Positions 12,199 through 22,366 of a DNA stretch of 64,000 bases are shown here, in pieces. Position 1 is the stretch's first letter. Every line of letters starts with the position of its first letter. Made by a program: the position numbers and the translations under genes. Where the stretch lies: positions 310,001 to 374,000 of the forward strand of contig NZ_CP047225.1 in the NCBI RefSeq assembly GCF_012220205.1, in the 5' to 3' direction. The DNA comes from Mycoplasmopsis gallinacea. GTDB lineage: Bacteria > Bacillota_I > Bacilli_A > Mycoplasmatales > Metamycoplasmataceae. A model generated the notes under the pieces. The model had not been told where the DNA came from, did no database searches, and saw only the letters and a list, made by a program, of their open reading frames with translations.

Positions 12199-12292
12199 TC
12201 TCTCCCCTTTTAGATATGAAAATTTTATGCAAAATACTGTTTTGAAATTATTATTCCTTTTTTTAATTATAAATGTTTTATATACTATTATT

Positions 12293-12318
12293 ATGAAAAT
12301 TTTTAAAACTGAAGCAAC
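12293..12318 (+). pseudogene. lplA: lplA 5' fragment, split by IS copy 2
   Basis: The original start of lipoate-protein ligase: ATG at 12293 encoding MKIFKTEA, preceded by a TATACT box 6 nt upstream and no Shine-Dalgarno (probably leaderless). IS copy 2 enters here. Translation from the native start would run into the IS and stop after about 32 codons. The sequence resumes at 14147 after the repeated target site. Confidence 0.88.
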
Positions 12319-14146
12319 TAAAAATTGGAAAAGTGACGCGCAAGTTAAGTGTCAAAAAAATAACAATGCTTTTTTAATGTTTAAATTATAAAAAAATTAG
12401 AGCTAAAAATGAATAAATACTGACAAAGGTAAAATCAAAATTGCAAGCCCTTGTGGCTTGTTTTCTTATAAATTTTGAAGTTCTTTTGCTTCTTTTCTCC
12501 GAAAGAAAAGAAGGCCTGTGCGGCAGCGCAATCTTTGAATCTGTAACAAAAGATAGACATAGAACAATACAGCGATAAACTGACATTACACATCAAATGG
12601 GCTTCAACCACAAAAATCTAGTTTAGCGCTTAAATACCAAGCTTTCTTTTATTGCTATTAATTTGAATTTTGAAGTTCTTTTGCTTCTTTTCTCCGAAAG
12701 AAAAGAAGAGAAGGCCGCGTGCCAACGCAATTAATGTATTTGTAACAAAAGACTGTCATTACAAGACTATTCTTATTTAAACTGATATTTACACAAAAAA
12801 TAGTTTTTCTTCACATAAATTTGGTTTAGGTCATCATTCTTGAACTTAGCATTTATTGATATTAATTTTAATTTTCTATTGCTAATATTCTTTTGTATTC
12901 ATCGATTTGTTCTTTGATTCAAAACACGTATTCTTGTGTGAGTGAATTGAAACTTTTACCCTTCGGAATAAATCTTCTAATGTATCTATGAGCATTTTCA
13001 ATTGAACCTTTTTGATACGAAGCATAAGGTTTACATTTAAATAACTTTTTCTTACCTACCACTTTATGAAGAAGTGTGTTTTCACTACCGTTATCTACTG
13101 TTAAGGTTTTTATTTCGAGATTGTATTTTCTTATTAACATCCTTAATGCTTTGTTAATTGATTTTGCATCTCTTTTTGTTAAAGCAATGTATAACTCTCT
13201 AGTTTTACGATCTAAAAGTGTGAAAAGAACAAACTTATCTTCTCTTTTACCAACTACTGTATCAGCTTCAAAATGACCTTTTTCTAATCTTAAATTTGCT
13301 TCTTTAGGTCTATATTTTACGTCTCTAGCGTGTATCAATGACCTTTTACCTTGCTTTAATGTAGTTTTTGTATAACCACCTCTTGATAAATATAAAAGCG
13401 GGTCAAAAGAAAGTTTTATTCTTTGTTGCTTTAGAGCTTTGTAAACTGTGCTAAATGTAGGACAAAAAGCATTTTGATTTGTTTGTTTAAACGAGTTAAT
13501 CATAAACTTAACAGACATTTTACATTTAATGTTTTTAGAGTTTTTGCTTGCTTTTTTTCTTAATTCTTTAGTTACATCGTTTCAATATTTCTTAAAGTGA
13601 CTTCACTTATTTTTTTGTGATTCTGACACTATCATTAACCTTTTGGTTTTATAACTAAGCAAATGATTTGATAGTTTTCTGAACGAGAGAAATTTAGTTA
13701 TAAAAATTTTAGATCCGCAAATTTTGCAAATAACTTTATTTTTTAGGCTTTTATGATAGTCATTTTTTTCAATCATTATTTCCATTTTTTGCTTAACCGT
13801 TCTAGATTGATAACCAAAATATTTCGCCGCTTTTGATACTGAATTCAACAATAGAACTTTCAAAATAATTTCCCACATTAAGAGTATAGATATTTGTTTA
13901 TCTCTAAGCAACCTTTTAGACGAAACATTTGAGTGAAGACGTTTTATCTCATCATCAGATTCTTTGATGATGAAGTGACGGAAGTTTTCAGCATTATTTT
14001 TTACACAAATAATATTTTGTTTAGATAAATCTATTAATTTTTTCATATAATAAAAATGTGTCCTTTCTATTTAGCATTATTATTTTACACAATGGACACA
14101 AAAAAGTCACACGCATTAAATTTGCGTGTGACTTTTCTAATTTATA
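12319..14146 (-). mobile_element. IS30-family insertion sequence, 1828 bp, copy 2
   Basis: Same length and ends as copy 1, in the same orientation. The target duplication AAACTGAAGCAAC is at 12306-12318 and 14147-14159. It lies inside lplA and restores the codons for KTEAT on the far side. Because copies 1 and 2 have different target duplications, each arrived by its own insertion. Confidence 0.95.
12868..14046 (-). CDS. IS30-family DDE transposase, copy 2
   Basis: Intact 392-aa transposase, identical to copy 1 in every translated segment, with UGA read as Trp at three sites and the DDE residues in GHFEADTVVG, LTVDNGSE and KGSIENAHRYIRR. It is oriented against lplA, so its own promoter fires away from the 3' part of that gene. 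Confidence 0.93.
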
Positions 14147-15114
14147 AAACTGAAGCAACTTCACCTTATGTGACATTAAGTATTGAAGAATTATTAGTCA
14201 ATGACCCAGAAATGACTGGTGATATTTTATATTTATATCAACACGATAACGCTGTTATTATCGGAAGAAATCAAAATGCTTATGAAGAAATTAAGCGTGA
14301 CTATGTAGAAGCAAACAAAATTGAATTAGCTCGCAGATTAAGTGGAGGGGGAGCTGTTTACCAAGATATGGGTAATATTTGCTTTTCTTTTATTACCGAT
14401 TATGATAAAAAAGGTGGTTATGAAAGATTTTTAACCCCAATTATTGGTTATTTAAATTCACTTGGTTTAAATGCTGAATTTAAAGGAAGAAATGATTTAT
14501 TATGCAATGGTTACAAAATTAGCGGTAACTCACAATTTATCCGTGGAAATCGGATTGTTTCACATGGAACCTTACTTTTTGATGTTGATTTGACTAAGCT
14601 TGCAAATGCACTTAATCCTTCTAAATTAAAAATTCAATCAAAAGGAATTCAATCAGTGCGTCAAAGAGTAACAAATATAGCTAAAGAGCTTAATTATTCA
14701 CTTACTGAAAAAGAATTTATTGATAAGTTAATTGAATTTTTTGTGAAAAATTATGGCGCAAAATATGAAGAGTTACCAATGAGCAAATATCAAGATGAGC
14801 TTGATAAACTTGCTAAATATAGAGCATCTGAAGAATGAATTTACAACAAAAACATACCTTTTGAAGCAACTAATGAATCTAAATTTACTAATGGAATTTT
14901 AAAAGTAAAATTCAATGTCAAAGATGGGCTTTTAGACGAAGTGAAATTCGAAGGTGACTTTTTAGCCAAAAAAGACATTGATGATATTATGGATAAATTC
15001 AAAGGAATTTCATTTAAAAAAGAAGAACTTGATAAAGTTCTTTCATCAATTGATTTAGAAATGTATTTTGGTGGAATTAGCAAGGAAGAAATTTTAAGCT
15101 TATTTTTAGGATAA
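14147..15114 (+). pseudogene. lplA: lplA 3' part: lipoate-protein ligase A lacking its own start
   Basis: About 320 of the original 326 residues remain. The family attaches lipoate to the E2 or H proteins of 2-oxoacid dehydrogenase and glycine-cleavage systems. The ligase core is intact: RRLSGGGAVYQDMGNICFS, the KGRNDLL segment, and a C-terminal accessory domain. The frame remains open backwards into the IS: in-frame ATGs at 14092 and 14056 would give a protein with 18-30 foreign N-terminal residues. Neither ATG has a Shine-Dalgarno, and the IS terminal hairpin lies between, so expression is doubtful. One UGA (14836-14838) is Trp. Confidence 0.88.
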
Positions 15115-15116
15115 TA

Positions 15117-15905
15117 ATGAACGGATACTTAGAATATTTAGGTATAAAGGTTGAATTTTATTATGAAAAAGAAGAAGCAAATAAGCCAATTCTTCTTTTT
15201 ATTCATGGTTTTGGAGATTCTATGAAAACCTTCCTTTTTCCTTATAAAAATATTGATCGTAAATTCAGAATTGCAGCAATTAATTTCCCAAATGAAAATA
15301 ACTCTGATATATCTTGAAAATTAGAAGATTATGCACAAATAGTTAAAGCATTTTACAATGAGCACTTTGCAAATGAATCAGTAGTATATATAGCTTCGCA
15401 TTCTTTGGGTTCATATTGTGCTCTTATGCTTAATCAAAAAGAAAATGTTAAAAAAACTTTTTTATTCAGTCCATTTAACCCTTTCTTACTTGAAAATAGG
15501 GATGTAAGTGTTTTTAGAACTTGATTAGAGCCGCAAAATTTAGAGCAACTTAGGCAGTCTTATCTCCACTTTTTTTATGACAAGAACAATCCGTTAATTG
15601 TAAAAACAATTAGTTTATTAAAAGATAGAGATTGAAGTAAAAGAACAAAAGTGCTTGGAAAAATGATTAACGATCAAATTTTAAATGAAAATTTCCTTAA
15701 AGAAAATGTATTTGACTTATTTAAAAAAGGAAAAGATATTTTTATTATCAGTGGAAACGAAGATGAGTATACAAAAAAAGAAGGGATTATCAAGATTTCT
15801 AATGAATTCAGCATACCTTTAACTCTTTTTGAAAATAAAGGGCATGCTATCTTTTTCGAAGCTAAAAATGAGTGTTTAAACTTTATTAATGAACATATTA
15901 AGTAA
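15117..15905 (+). CDS. Alpha/beta-hydrolase fold protein
   Basis: A 262-aa cytoplasmic protein starting 2 nt after the lplA stop, so translationally coupled to it originally. The oxyanion region FIHGFGDSMKTF is near residues 28-39. The nucleophile elbow is ASHSLGSY (Ser near 96), the acid is probably in SGNEDEY, and the catalytic His is in NKGHAIFFE near the C-terminus. This is a complete Ser-Asp-His triad for an esterase or lipase-like hydrolase of unknown substrate. IS copy 2 in lplA may also have cut this gene off from its promoter. Confidence 0.82.
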
Positions 15906-16038
15906 TATTTATTTTTCACAAATTTTCTTTTTTAATGTAAAATAATATTTATATTTAAAAGGTGATAATTTAATTTATTCGAATATATTTTTTAAGTTAA
16001 AAATAATTAATCAAATAATTCAAACAAAAGGACAAAAT

Positions 16039-16149
16039 ATGCGTAAAGTAGTTAGATTAAAAAATAAATTACGTGCTGAAAAACGTAAACACAAATTACA
16101 AAAAGAACAAGCAAGAGATCAAAGAAGAGCTGAAAGAGCAGCTGCTTAA
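16039..16149 (+). CDS. Very small basic protein, 36 aa
   Basis: A short ORF with a good Shine-Dalgarno (AAAGGAC) 6-8 nt before the ATG and its own promoter region and terminator. The product (start MRKVVRLKNKLRAEKRKHK) has about 17 Lys or Arg and no hydrophobic core, probably one long helix ending in AERAAA. Such composition suggests binding to rRNA or another nucleic acid, as in small ribosomal proteins, but I cannot assign it to a known one. Its independent transcription unit argues that it is a real gene. Confidence 0.7.
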   Translation: MRKVVRLKNKLRAEKRKHKLQKEQARDQRRAERAAA

Positions 16150-16163
16150 TAATGTTCTTAAAC

Positions 16164-16190
16164 AATATAAGCTTAAAGCTTATATTTTTA
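16164..16190 (+). terminator. Terminator of the 36-aa gene
   Basis: AATATAAGCT and AGCTTATATT arms with a 3-nt loop, followed by a T-run. Confidence 0.85.
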
Positions 16191-16221
16191 TTTATCAGTT
16201 AATTATTAATAGGAGGTAAAA

Positions 16222-17265
16222 ATGACAGCTATTGAAGAAAAACTCCCCTTTCTTAAACCTGGTTTTTTCTCATGAACCGGAACAACACCAAATAGCGCAC
16301 CAGAATATCATCAAATTTCAAAACTAAGCAACGTGATTTTTCTTATAGGTGCAATTTTAGTATTTATCACATGTCTTTTGTTATGAATTTTTAAAAGACA
16401 AATTTATGCAAGATACCAAAATAACAAACTTTCCCCGCTTACAAAAAATATTTTAATTAGAACTGCTGGTCTTTTTACAATCTTCTTTATTTGTGTAAGA
16501 TCAGGGCTTTTACTTTCTTCTAACTTCCAAAGAATGTGAGAAGCAATTCCGTTCCATTATTGTAGATTAATGTGCTTGGTAATTGGTTTTTTACTTTTAT
16601 TTAATAGGCTTGAATATATTAAATACTTTGGATTTTTCTCAATTATTGGTGGAATTGTAGCTCTTTCTCTTCCTGATTTAAAATACATTTACACAATAAC
16701 TAAGGGTGATTTAAAACAAATGGGAGTAGAAAATTTCATTCAAGTTGATCCAAACAACCACAGAGAATTCTTTATGGTTTATGGCCAAAAAGTATGAATT
16801 GGAGATAACTTCTTTAAAGTTAACTTTAATAATTTATTCTTCTGAGATTTCTACCTTATTCACGCTTTTGTAATTCTTTCTCCAATTGTGATTATGATTC
16901 TTTTCCCAATGCAATATAGACTTAGAACTTCAGTAATTTCATTTGTTATCATTTTTACAACCTTTTTATTTATGTATTGTTTAAATTGAATTTTAGATAT
17001 CACAGCTCCAATTCAATGACAAAGTAACTACTTTTATGCAGGACTTGATACTGTTAATAAGATTTACTCAAAAAAACTTGGAGTGTTAACAAAACACCCT
17101 TGACATTTCTTCACTTATATTTTCTTTGGTGCTTTATTTTTGGCAATTTCAAACATTTTTTACCTTTATCAAGACAATGTTTTATTTGAGTTTTCAAAAG
17201 GAAAAATGAAAGTGAAAATCATTAAAGGTGAAAATCTTAAATATTTTAAGGAACATCTTTCATAA
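16222..17265 (+). CDS. YwaF-like multispanning membrane protein
   Basis: A 347-aa integral membrane protein with about eight hydrophobic segments. It starts at an ATG behind a perfect AGGAGG. The central segment FHYCRLMCLVIGFLLLF, preceded by WEAIPFHYC, and the later DFYLIHAFVIL resemble the YwaF/TIGR02206 family of conserved membrane proteins, whose activity is not known to me. The C-terminal tail is basic (KGKMKVKIIKGENLK). UGA encodes Trp at many places. It is not Lgt: the prolipoprotein transferase signature is absent. It sits alone between two terminators. Confidence 0.7.
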
Positions 17266-17298
17266 AGTGAGTTTAATATTTTCAAAAATAACTAATTT

Positions 17299-17327
17299 AT
17301 CTAAGTTAATAACTTAGATATTTTTTT
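17299..17327 (+). terminator. Terminator of the YwaF-like gene
   Basis: ATCTAAGTT and AACTTAGAT arms with an AAT loop, then seven T. Confidence 0.85.
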
Positions 17328-17385
17328 AATTTCTTATAGATAAAGATATAATTTAATTATTAATCATAAATAAAGGAGATTTAAA

Positions 17386-18312
17386 ATGAGTGCAGTAGCA
17401 ATAGCAGTTTTAGTTATTGTTTTAGTTGTGATTTTTTCATTAGCAGTAATTATCCTTCTTTCAACAATCAAAATTGTTTCAGAAACAAACTTTTATGTTG
17501 TTGAAAGATTCGGAAAATATCACAAAATTTTATTTAAAGGACTTCATTTCCTTGTTCCATTTATTGAAAGAGTAGTGGTTAAAGACAGTGTTAAGGAAAA
17601 GGTTTTTGACTTCCCTGCTCAAAGCGTTATTACTAAAGATAATGCAACAATTAAAATTGATACAGTTGTGTATTTGAAAATTGAAGATCCAAAACTTTTT
17701 GCTTATGGAGCTGAAAATCCAATTAGAGCTATTGAAGCATTAGTTTCTACCACACTTAGAAACTTAATTGGAGAATTAGAACTTGATGAATCATTAACAT
17801 CGAGAGAAATTATTAATTCAAAATTAACAAGTATTTTAGATAAAGCTAGTGATTCATGAGGAATCAAAGTTAACCGTGTAGAATTACAAAACATTATTCC
17901 GCCACATGAAGTTCAAGAAGCTATGGTGCGTCAAATGCAAGCTGAAAGGGACAAAAGAGCTCAAATTTTAGAAGCTGAAGGAATTAGACAAAGTGAAATC
18001 TTAAAAGCTCAAGGATACAAAGAAAGTAAGATTTTAAATGCTGAAGCTAATAAACGTGCTTTAATCTTAGAAGCTGAAGCTCAAAAAGAAAAAAGCATTC
18101 TTGAAGCTCAAGGTAAAAAACAAGCTATTGAACTTCTTAATGCAAGTGAAATTTCAGCGCAAGTGCTTAATTATAAAGCAATTGAAGAGCTTGGAAACTT
18201 AGCTAATGGAAGAGCTACAAAAATCATTATTCCACCTAATTTAGGGGATGTAGCTTCATCTATGGCAGTTGCTAAAGCTGTGTTAGAAGAAAAAGAAAGC
18301 AAAGAAAAATAA
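17386..18312 (+). CDS. SPFH/stomatin-like membrane protein (QmcA/HflC type)
   Basis: A 308-aa protein with one N-terminal membrane helix (residues 3-30) followed by the band-7 domain (about 32-190: [35 protein letters not shown]). An alanine- and glutamate-rich coiled coil follows (about 195-270, repeats of ILEAEG and ILKAQG), then a tail. Such proteins form ring or cage assemblies at the cytoplasmic membrane and often partner membrane proteases like FtsH. No partner gene is adjacent here. Shine-Dalgarno AAAGGAG precedes the ATG; a terminator follows. Confidence 0.9.
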
Positions 18313-18316
18313 TTTA

Positions 18317-18341
18317 AAATTAGCCATTTGGCTAATTTTTT
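18317..18341 (+). terminator. Terminator of the SPFH gene
   Basis: AAATTAGCC and GGCTAATTT arms, then a T-run, 4 nt past the stop. Confidence 0.85.
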
Positions 18342-18359
18342 AATTTATAATTAAACAAT

Positions 18360-20294
18360 ATGAAGCAAAATAATAACTATAATGCTGAAAGCATAACTCA
18401 ACTAAAAGGACTTGAAGCTGTTAGAAAACGTCCAGGAATGTATATTGGTGGAACTGATGTACATGGACTTCATCACCTTGTTTGAGAAATTGTAGATAAC
18501 GCAATCGATGAAGCTCTTGCAGGATATGCCAACAAAATTGATGTTATTTTAAAAAATGATGGGTCAGTAATTGTATCAGATAATGGGCGTGGAATACCAG
18601 TTGATAAAGCTAAAGGTGAAAATCGAACTGCAGTTGAAATTGTCTTTACAGAACTTCATGCTGGAGGGAAATTTAACGCTGGAGCATATAAATCTAGTGG
18701 TGGACTTCATGGGGTTGGTTCTAGTGTTGTAAATGCATTATCAAGCAAATTAATTGTTACTGTAGCAAGGGATAAAAAGTTATATCAAACAGTTTTTGTG
18801 CAAGATAAAATTGTGGAAAGAACCCACGAAATTGGAACTTCAAAAACAACAGGAACTACAGTTCAATTCTGACCTGACTATTCATTTTTCAAAAAAGCTA
18901 AATTGAACATCAGCACAATTAGTGAGAGATTAAAAGAAAGCTCTTTCTTAATTTCAGGACTTAAGATCACATTAATTGATGAAATTAGTGACTTTAAAGA
19001 AGTTTATGAATATCAAAATGGACTTCAAGCTTTCTTAAGCTTCCTTAATGATTCAAAAGATAAGCTTACTGAAGCTGTTTCGTTCCATGAAATTAAAAAA
19101 GAAATCGAAGTGGATTTTGCTTTCCAATGAACCGATTCATATAATTACATTGGACTTAGCTTTGTAAATAATGTTAAAACTCGTGATGGTGGAACTCATG
19201 AAATAGGGATGAAAAATGCTTTCACTAAAGTGTTTAATGATTTTGCTATTCGTGAAGGTGTGCTTAAAAATAAAAATGTTTTTGATGGCGATGATATTCG
19301 TGAAGGACTTAGTGTTATTTTATCTTTAAAAATCCCTGAACACTTACTTGAATTTGTGGGTCAAACCAAAGATAAATTAGGAACTCCTGATGCTAAAAAT
19401 GTTGTGGAAGAAGTTGTTTCTAAGTATTTAGAAATTTGAATTGCAGAAAATAAAAATGTAGCGAAAAAAGTGCTTGATAAACTTAAAAAAGCTTATGAAA
19501 TTCGTCAAGAGGAACGTAAGCGTAGAGCTGAAGCTAGAAAATCTAAAAATGTGCTTAAAGACAAAGTTGTCCTTAGTGATAAATTAACTCCAGCCACATC
19601 TAAAAAAGCAGAAGAAAAAGAGCTTTTCTTAGTTGAGGGAGATTCTGCTGGTGGTAGTGCTAAAAGTGGTAGAGATAGAAGATATCAAGCAATTCTACCT
19701 CTTAGAGGGAAAGTTATTAACTCAGAAAAATCTAAGCTTTTAGATATTATTAAAAATCAAGAAATTGGGACAATCATTAATACAATTGGTGCTGGATATG
19801 GGAAAGATTTTGATATTTCTAAATCTCAATATGGAAAAATTGTAATTATGACTGACGCGGACACCGATGGTGCTCATATTCAAATTTTATTATTAACTTT
19901 CTTTTATCGTTTTATGAAACCTTTAATTGAGCAAGGAAAAATTTATATTGCTCTAGCTCCACTTTATAAAGTAACTACTAAAGCTAATAAGAAAATTCAG
20001 TATGCTTGAGATGATGAAGAGCTTAAAGAAATTTTAGATTCAATCAAGGGTGCATATGAACTTCAACGTTACAAAGGACTTGGTGAAATGAACGCTGACC
20101 AGCTTTGAGAAACAACAATGAACCCTGAAACTAGAACGCTTGTAAAAGCAACCATTGAAGATGCTTCACTTGCTGAAAGAAGAGTAAGCGTGCTTATGGG
20201 TGATAATGTTTCGAATAGAAGAGAGTGAATTGACCGTAATGTGGACTTTTCAAATGAAGATGATTTCATTGAGAAAATTAAAACTAATAATTAA
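18360..20294 (+). CDS. parE: DNA topoisomerase IV subunit B
   Basis: A 644-aa type IIA topoisomerase ATPase subunit, which with ParC decatenates replicated chromosomes. GHKL ATPase motifs: [18 protein letters not shown] and [14 protein letters not shown]. The Toprim domain has [12 protein letters not shown] and [12 protein letters not shown]. The [12 protein letters not shown] and [14 protein letters not shown] segments and the C-terminal REWIDRNV favour ParE over GyrB. The ATG at 18360 lies 8 nt past a TATAAT box (18346-18351) with no Shine-Dalgarno, so the mRNA is probably leaderless. parC is not adjacent: an IS1634-type element and the oppositely oriented der gene follow. Confidence 0.93.
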
Positions 20295-20300
20295 TAAATT

Positions 20301-20324
20301 GCACATGCTAAGCATGTGCTTTTT
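20301..20324 (+). terminator. Terminator of parE
   Basis: GCACATGCT and AGCATGTGC arms followed by TTTTT, 6 nt after the parE stop. Confidence 0.88.
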
Positions 20325-20353
20325 AAATACTTTGACTCCTATAAGGCGTTGTT

Positions 20354-20448
20354 AAAAAGAAAAAATAAAACTCAAAGCAAATTAGCTTTGAGTTTAAAAT
20401 TATTCCAGACCATTTTTGTTTTTAAGGTTAATTTTGATTGGGCAACCT
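20354..20448. repeat. Left 95-bp target duplication of the IS1634-type element (der 3' fragment)
   Basis: 95 bp identical to 22321-22415. It contains the der terminator (ACTCAAAGC with GCTTTGAGT) and, on the minus strand, the last 16 codons of der including its stop at 20400-20402. This copy is a dead fragment; the intact gene end is on the right side. IS1634 of M. mycoides is known for unusually long target duplications. Confidence 0.93.
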
Positions 20449-22320
20449 CCTAACTTTGACACTTTGGTCTTTTTTAAGACTTTTTGAATTTCTTAATATA
20501 TTACATATATTAAGAAATTTTTTATTTTTTTATTTCATATATAGTAAATATATGGTATAATATGGTAAAAAGGACAAATTATGGCATCAGTACAAATCAT
20601 CAAAAAGAATAAAACACAATATGTAAGAATCGTAGAATCATATTGAGATAAAGAAACTAAAAAACCAAAAATTAGAGAAGTAAAATTTTTAGGTAAATTA
20701 GAAGATCTTACAAAAGATAATCCAAACTTCATTGAAGAATTAAAAGAATCTGTTAGTTCAAAGAAAAATCAAAAACAAAAAGATAGAAACGAACAAATTT
20801 TACAAATCATGAATTCTTTAAAATTGGACAAATTTAAAGGAACAGAAATTAAAGGATATGGAAATTTAGTTTACGAAGAAATCATAAATTATCTAGAATT
20901 ACCAAATTTCTTAAATGACTTACAAAAGAAAAATAGTAGGTCAAAATATGACCTAGCATCAATTACAAAAATGCTAATTTTAACAAGAATTTTAGAACCA
21001 TCTTCTAAAAGAAGTTCAGTTGAAAAAATTAAAAAATATTGATACAAATTTGATGATAGTTTGAAAGACATTTATAGATCACTTGAGTTTTTACAGGATA
21101 AAAAAGCGGATATTTTAAAACATTTAAATGAACAATTTGTAGACAAAATTAACAGAAATTTAACATTCTGTTTCTATGACGTTACAACTGTTTATTTTGA
21201 AAGTTTTATACCTGATGAACTTAGAAAATTTGGTTTTTCAAAAGACAATAAAGTTAACCAAACTCAAGTTGTTTTAGGTCTTTTAATCGACGATATGGGA
21301 ATACCGATTTATTATGATTTATTCCCTGGAAACACATCTGATTTCTTGACTTTAAAACCTGTTTTAGAGAATATAAAAAGAGACTTAGGTATAGATAAAA
21401 TTACTATTGTTGCAGATAGAGGTTTAAACTCAAAAAGTAACTTATTAGCCATAAAACAAGCAGGATACGATTACATAATGGCTTACAAAATCAAAGGTAA
21501 AGAAAATAAAATTGAAGGAATTTATGATCTTGATACATATAAAATGATGTATGAAGAATTCAGTGTGAAAAAACAAGATCACAAAGAGCTTTTTAAATCT
21601 AATAATACCTTTTATGAAATTGACAATAAACTGATTTTAACTTTCTCTGGAAAGAGACAAAGAAAAGATAAAAAAGATCGTGAAAGACTTATTAAAAAAG
21701 CTGAAAAATTACTCAATTTATCAGCTATAAAATCAGAAATGAAAAGAGGTGGTAAGAAGTATTTAAAACTTTCAGCTAACGAAGTTGAGTTAGATCATCA
21801 AGCGATTTTGAAAGATGAAGCCGCAGATGGATTTTATGGAATTTTAACATCTCATGAAGATATGGATGAAATGGAAATTATTGAACAATATTCAAAACTT
21901 TGAAAAATAGAAGAAAGTTTTAGAGTGATGAAAACAAACTTTGAAGTAAGACCAATTTATCTTTCAACTGAAAAGACAATCAAAGGACATTTTTTAATTT
22001 GCTTCCTTGCACTCACGATTCAAAGATATTTAGAATTTGTTCTTGAATATTGTGGTTATCCGCTTCCTACGAATAAAATAATTGAATCAATTAAAAATCA
22101 AAAATTATCAATTATCCCAGAAATAAATACTTATATTAAATCAGAAGAATCTGAAGAGTTCAAAACTATATTAAAAGTTCTTGGACTTAAACCAATTGAA
22201 ACTATTGGTAAATGTGAAGACGTAAAATTTACTATATAGGAATTGTGATATAAAAACGACGAATAGCTCTATATTGTAGGGTTATTCGTCGTTTTAAGTT
22301 TTAAAAGTGTCAAACTTAGG
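20449..22320 (+). mobile_element. IS1634-type insertion sequence (IS4-like), 1872 bp
   Basis: Terminal inverted repeats CCTAACTTTGACACTTT (left) and CCTAAGTTTGACACTTT (right, read inward) match at 16 of 17 positions. One long transposase gene fills the element, followed by a strong hairpin (AAAACGACGAATA with TTATTCGTCGTTTT, 22253-22296). It is flanked by a 95-bp direct repeat of host DNA. It inserted at the 3' end of der, between parE and der. Confidence 0.95.
20581..22239 (+). CDS. IS1634-family transposase
   Basis: Intact 552-aa transposase with UGA read as Trp at three positions (for example 21040-21042 and 21901-21903). The DDE residues lie in CFYDVTTVYFES (first Asp), TIVADRGLNSK (second Asp) and WKIEESFRVMKTNF (Glu, in the Y-x-E-type C-terminal motif of IS4-like enzymes). 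The N-terminal 60 residues are basic and probably bind the ends. Shine-Dalgarno AAAGGAC lies before the ATG. A TATAAT-like element (TATGGTATAATATGG near 20550-20570) would be its promoter. Confidence 0.95.
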
Positions 22321-22366
22321 AAAAAGAAAAAATAAAACTCAAAGCAAATTAGCTTTGAGTTTAAAA

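Noticed and set aside
7132-14146. Composite transposon carrying the helicase-nuclease gene
   Set aside because: Copies 1 and 2 each have their own, different target duplication, and no duplication is shared by the outer ends.
14056-14838. lplA as an intact 260-codon gene starting at 14056
   Set aside because: The first 30 residues are IS terminal sequence. The target duplication and the stranded native start at 12293 show an interrupted gene, and UGA at 14836 is Trp, so the frame continues to 15114.
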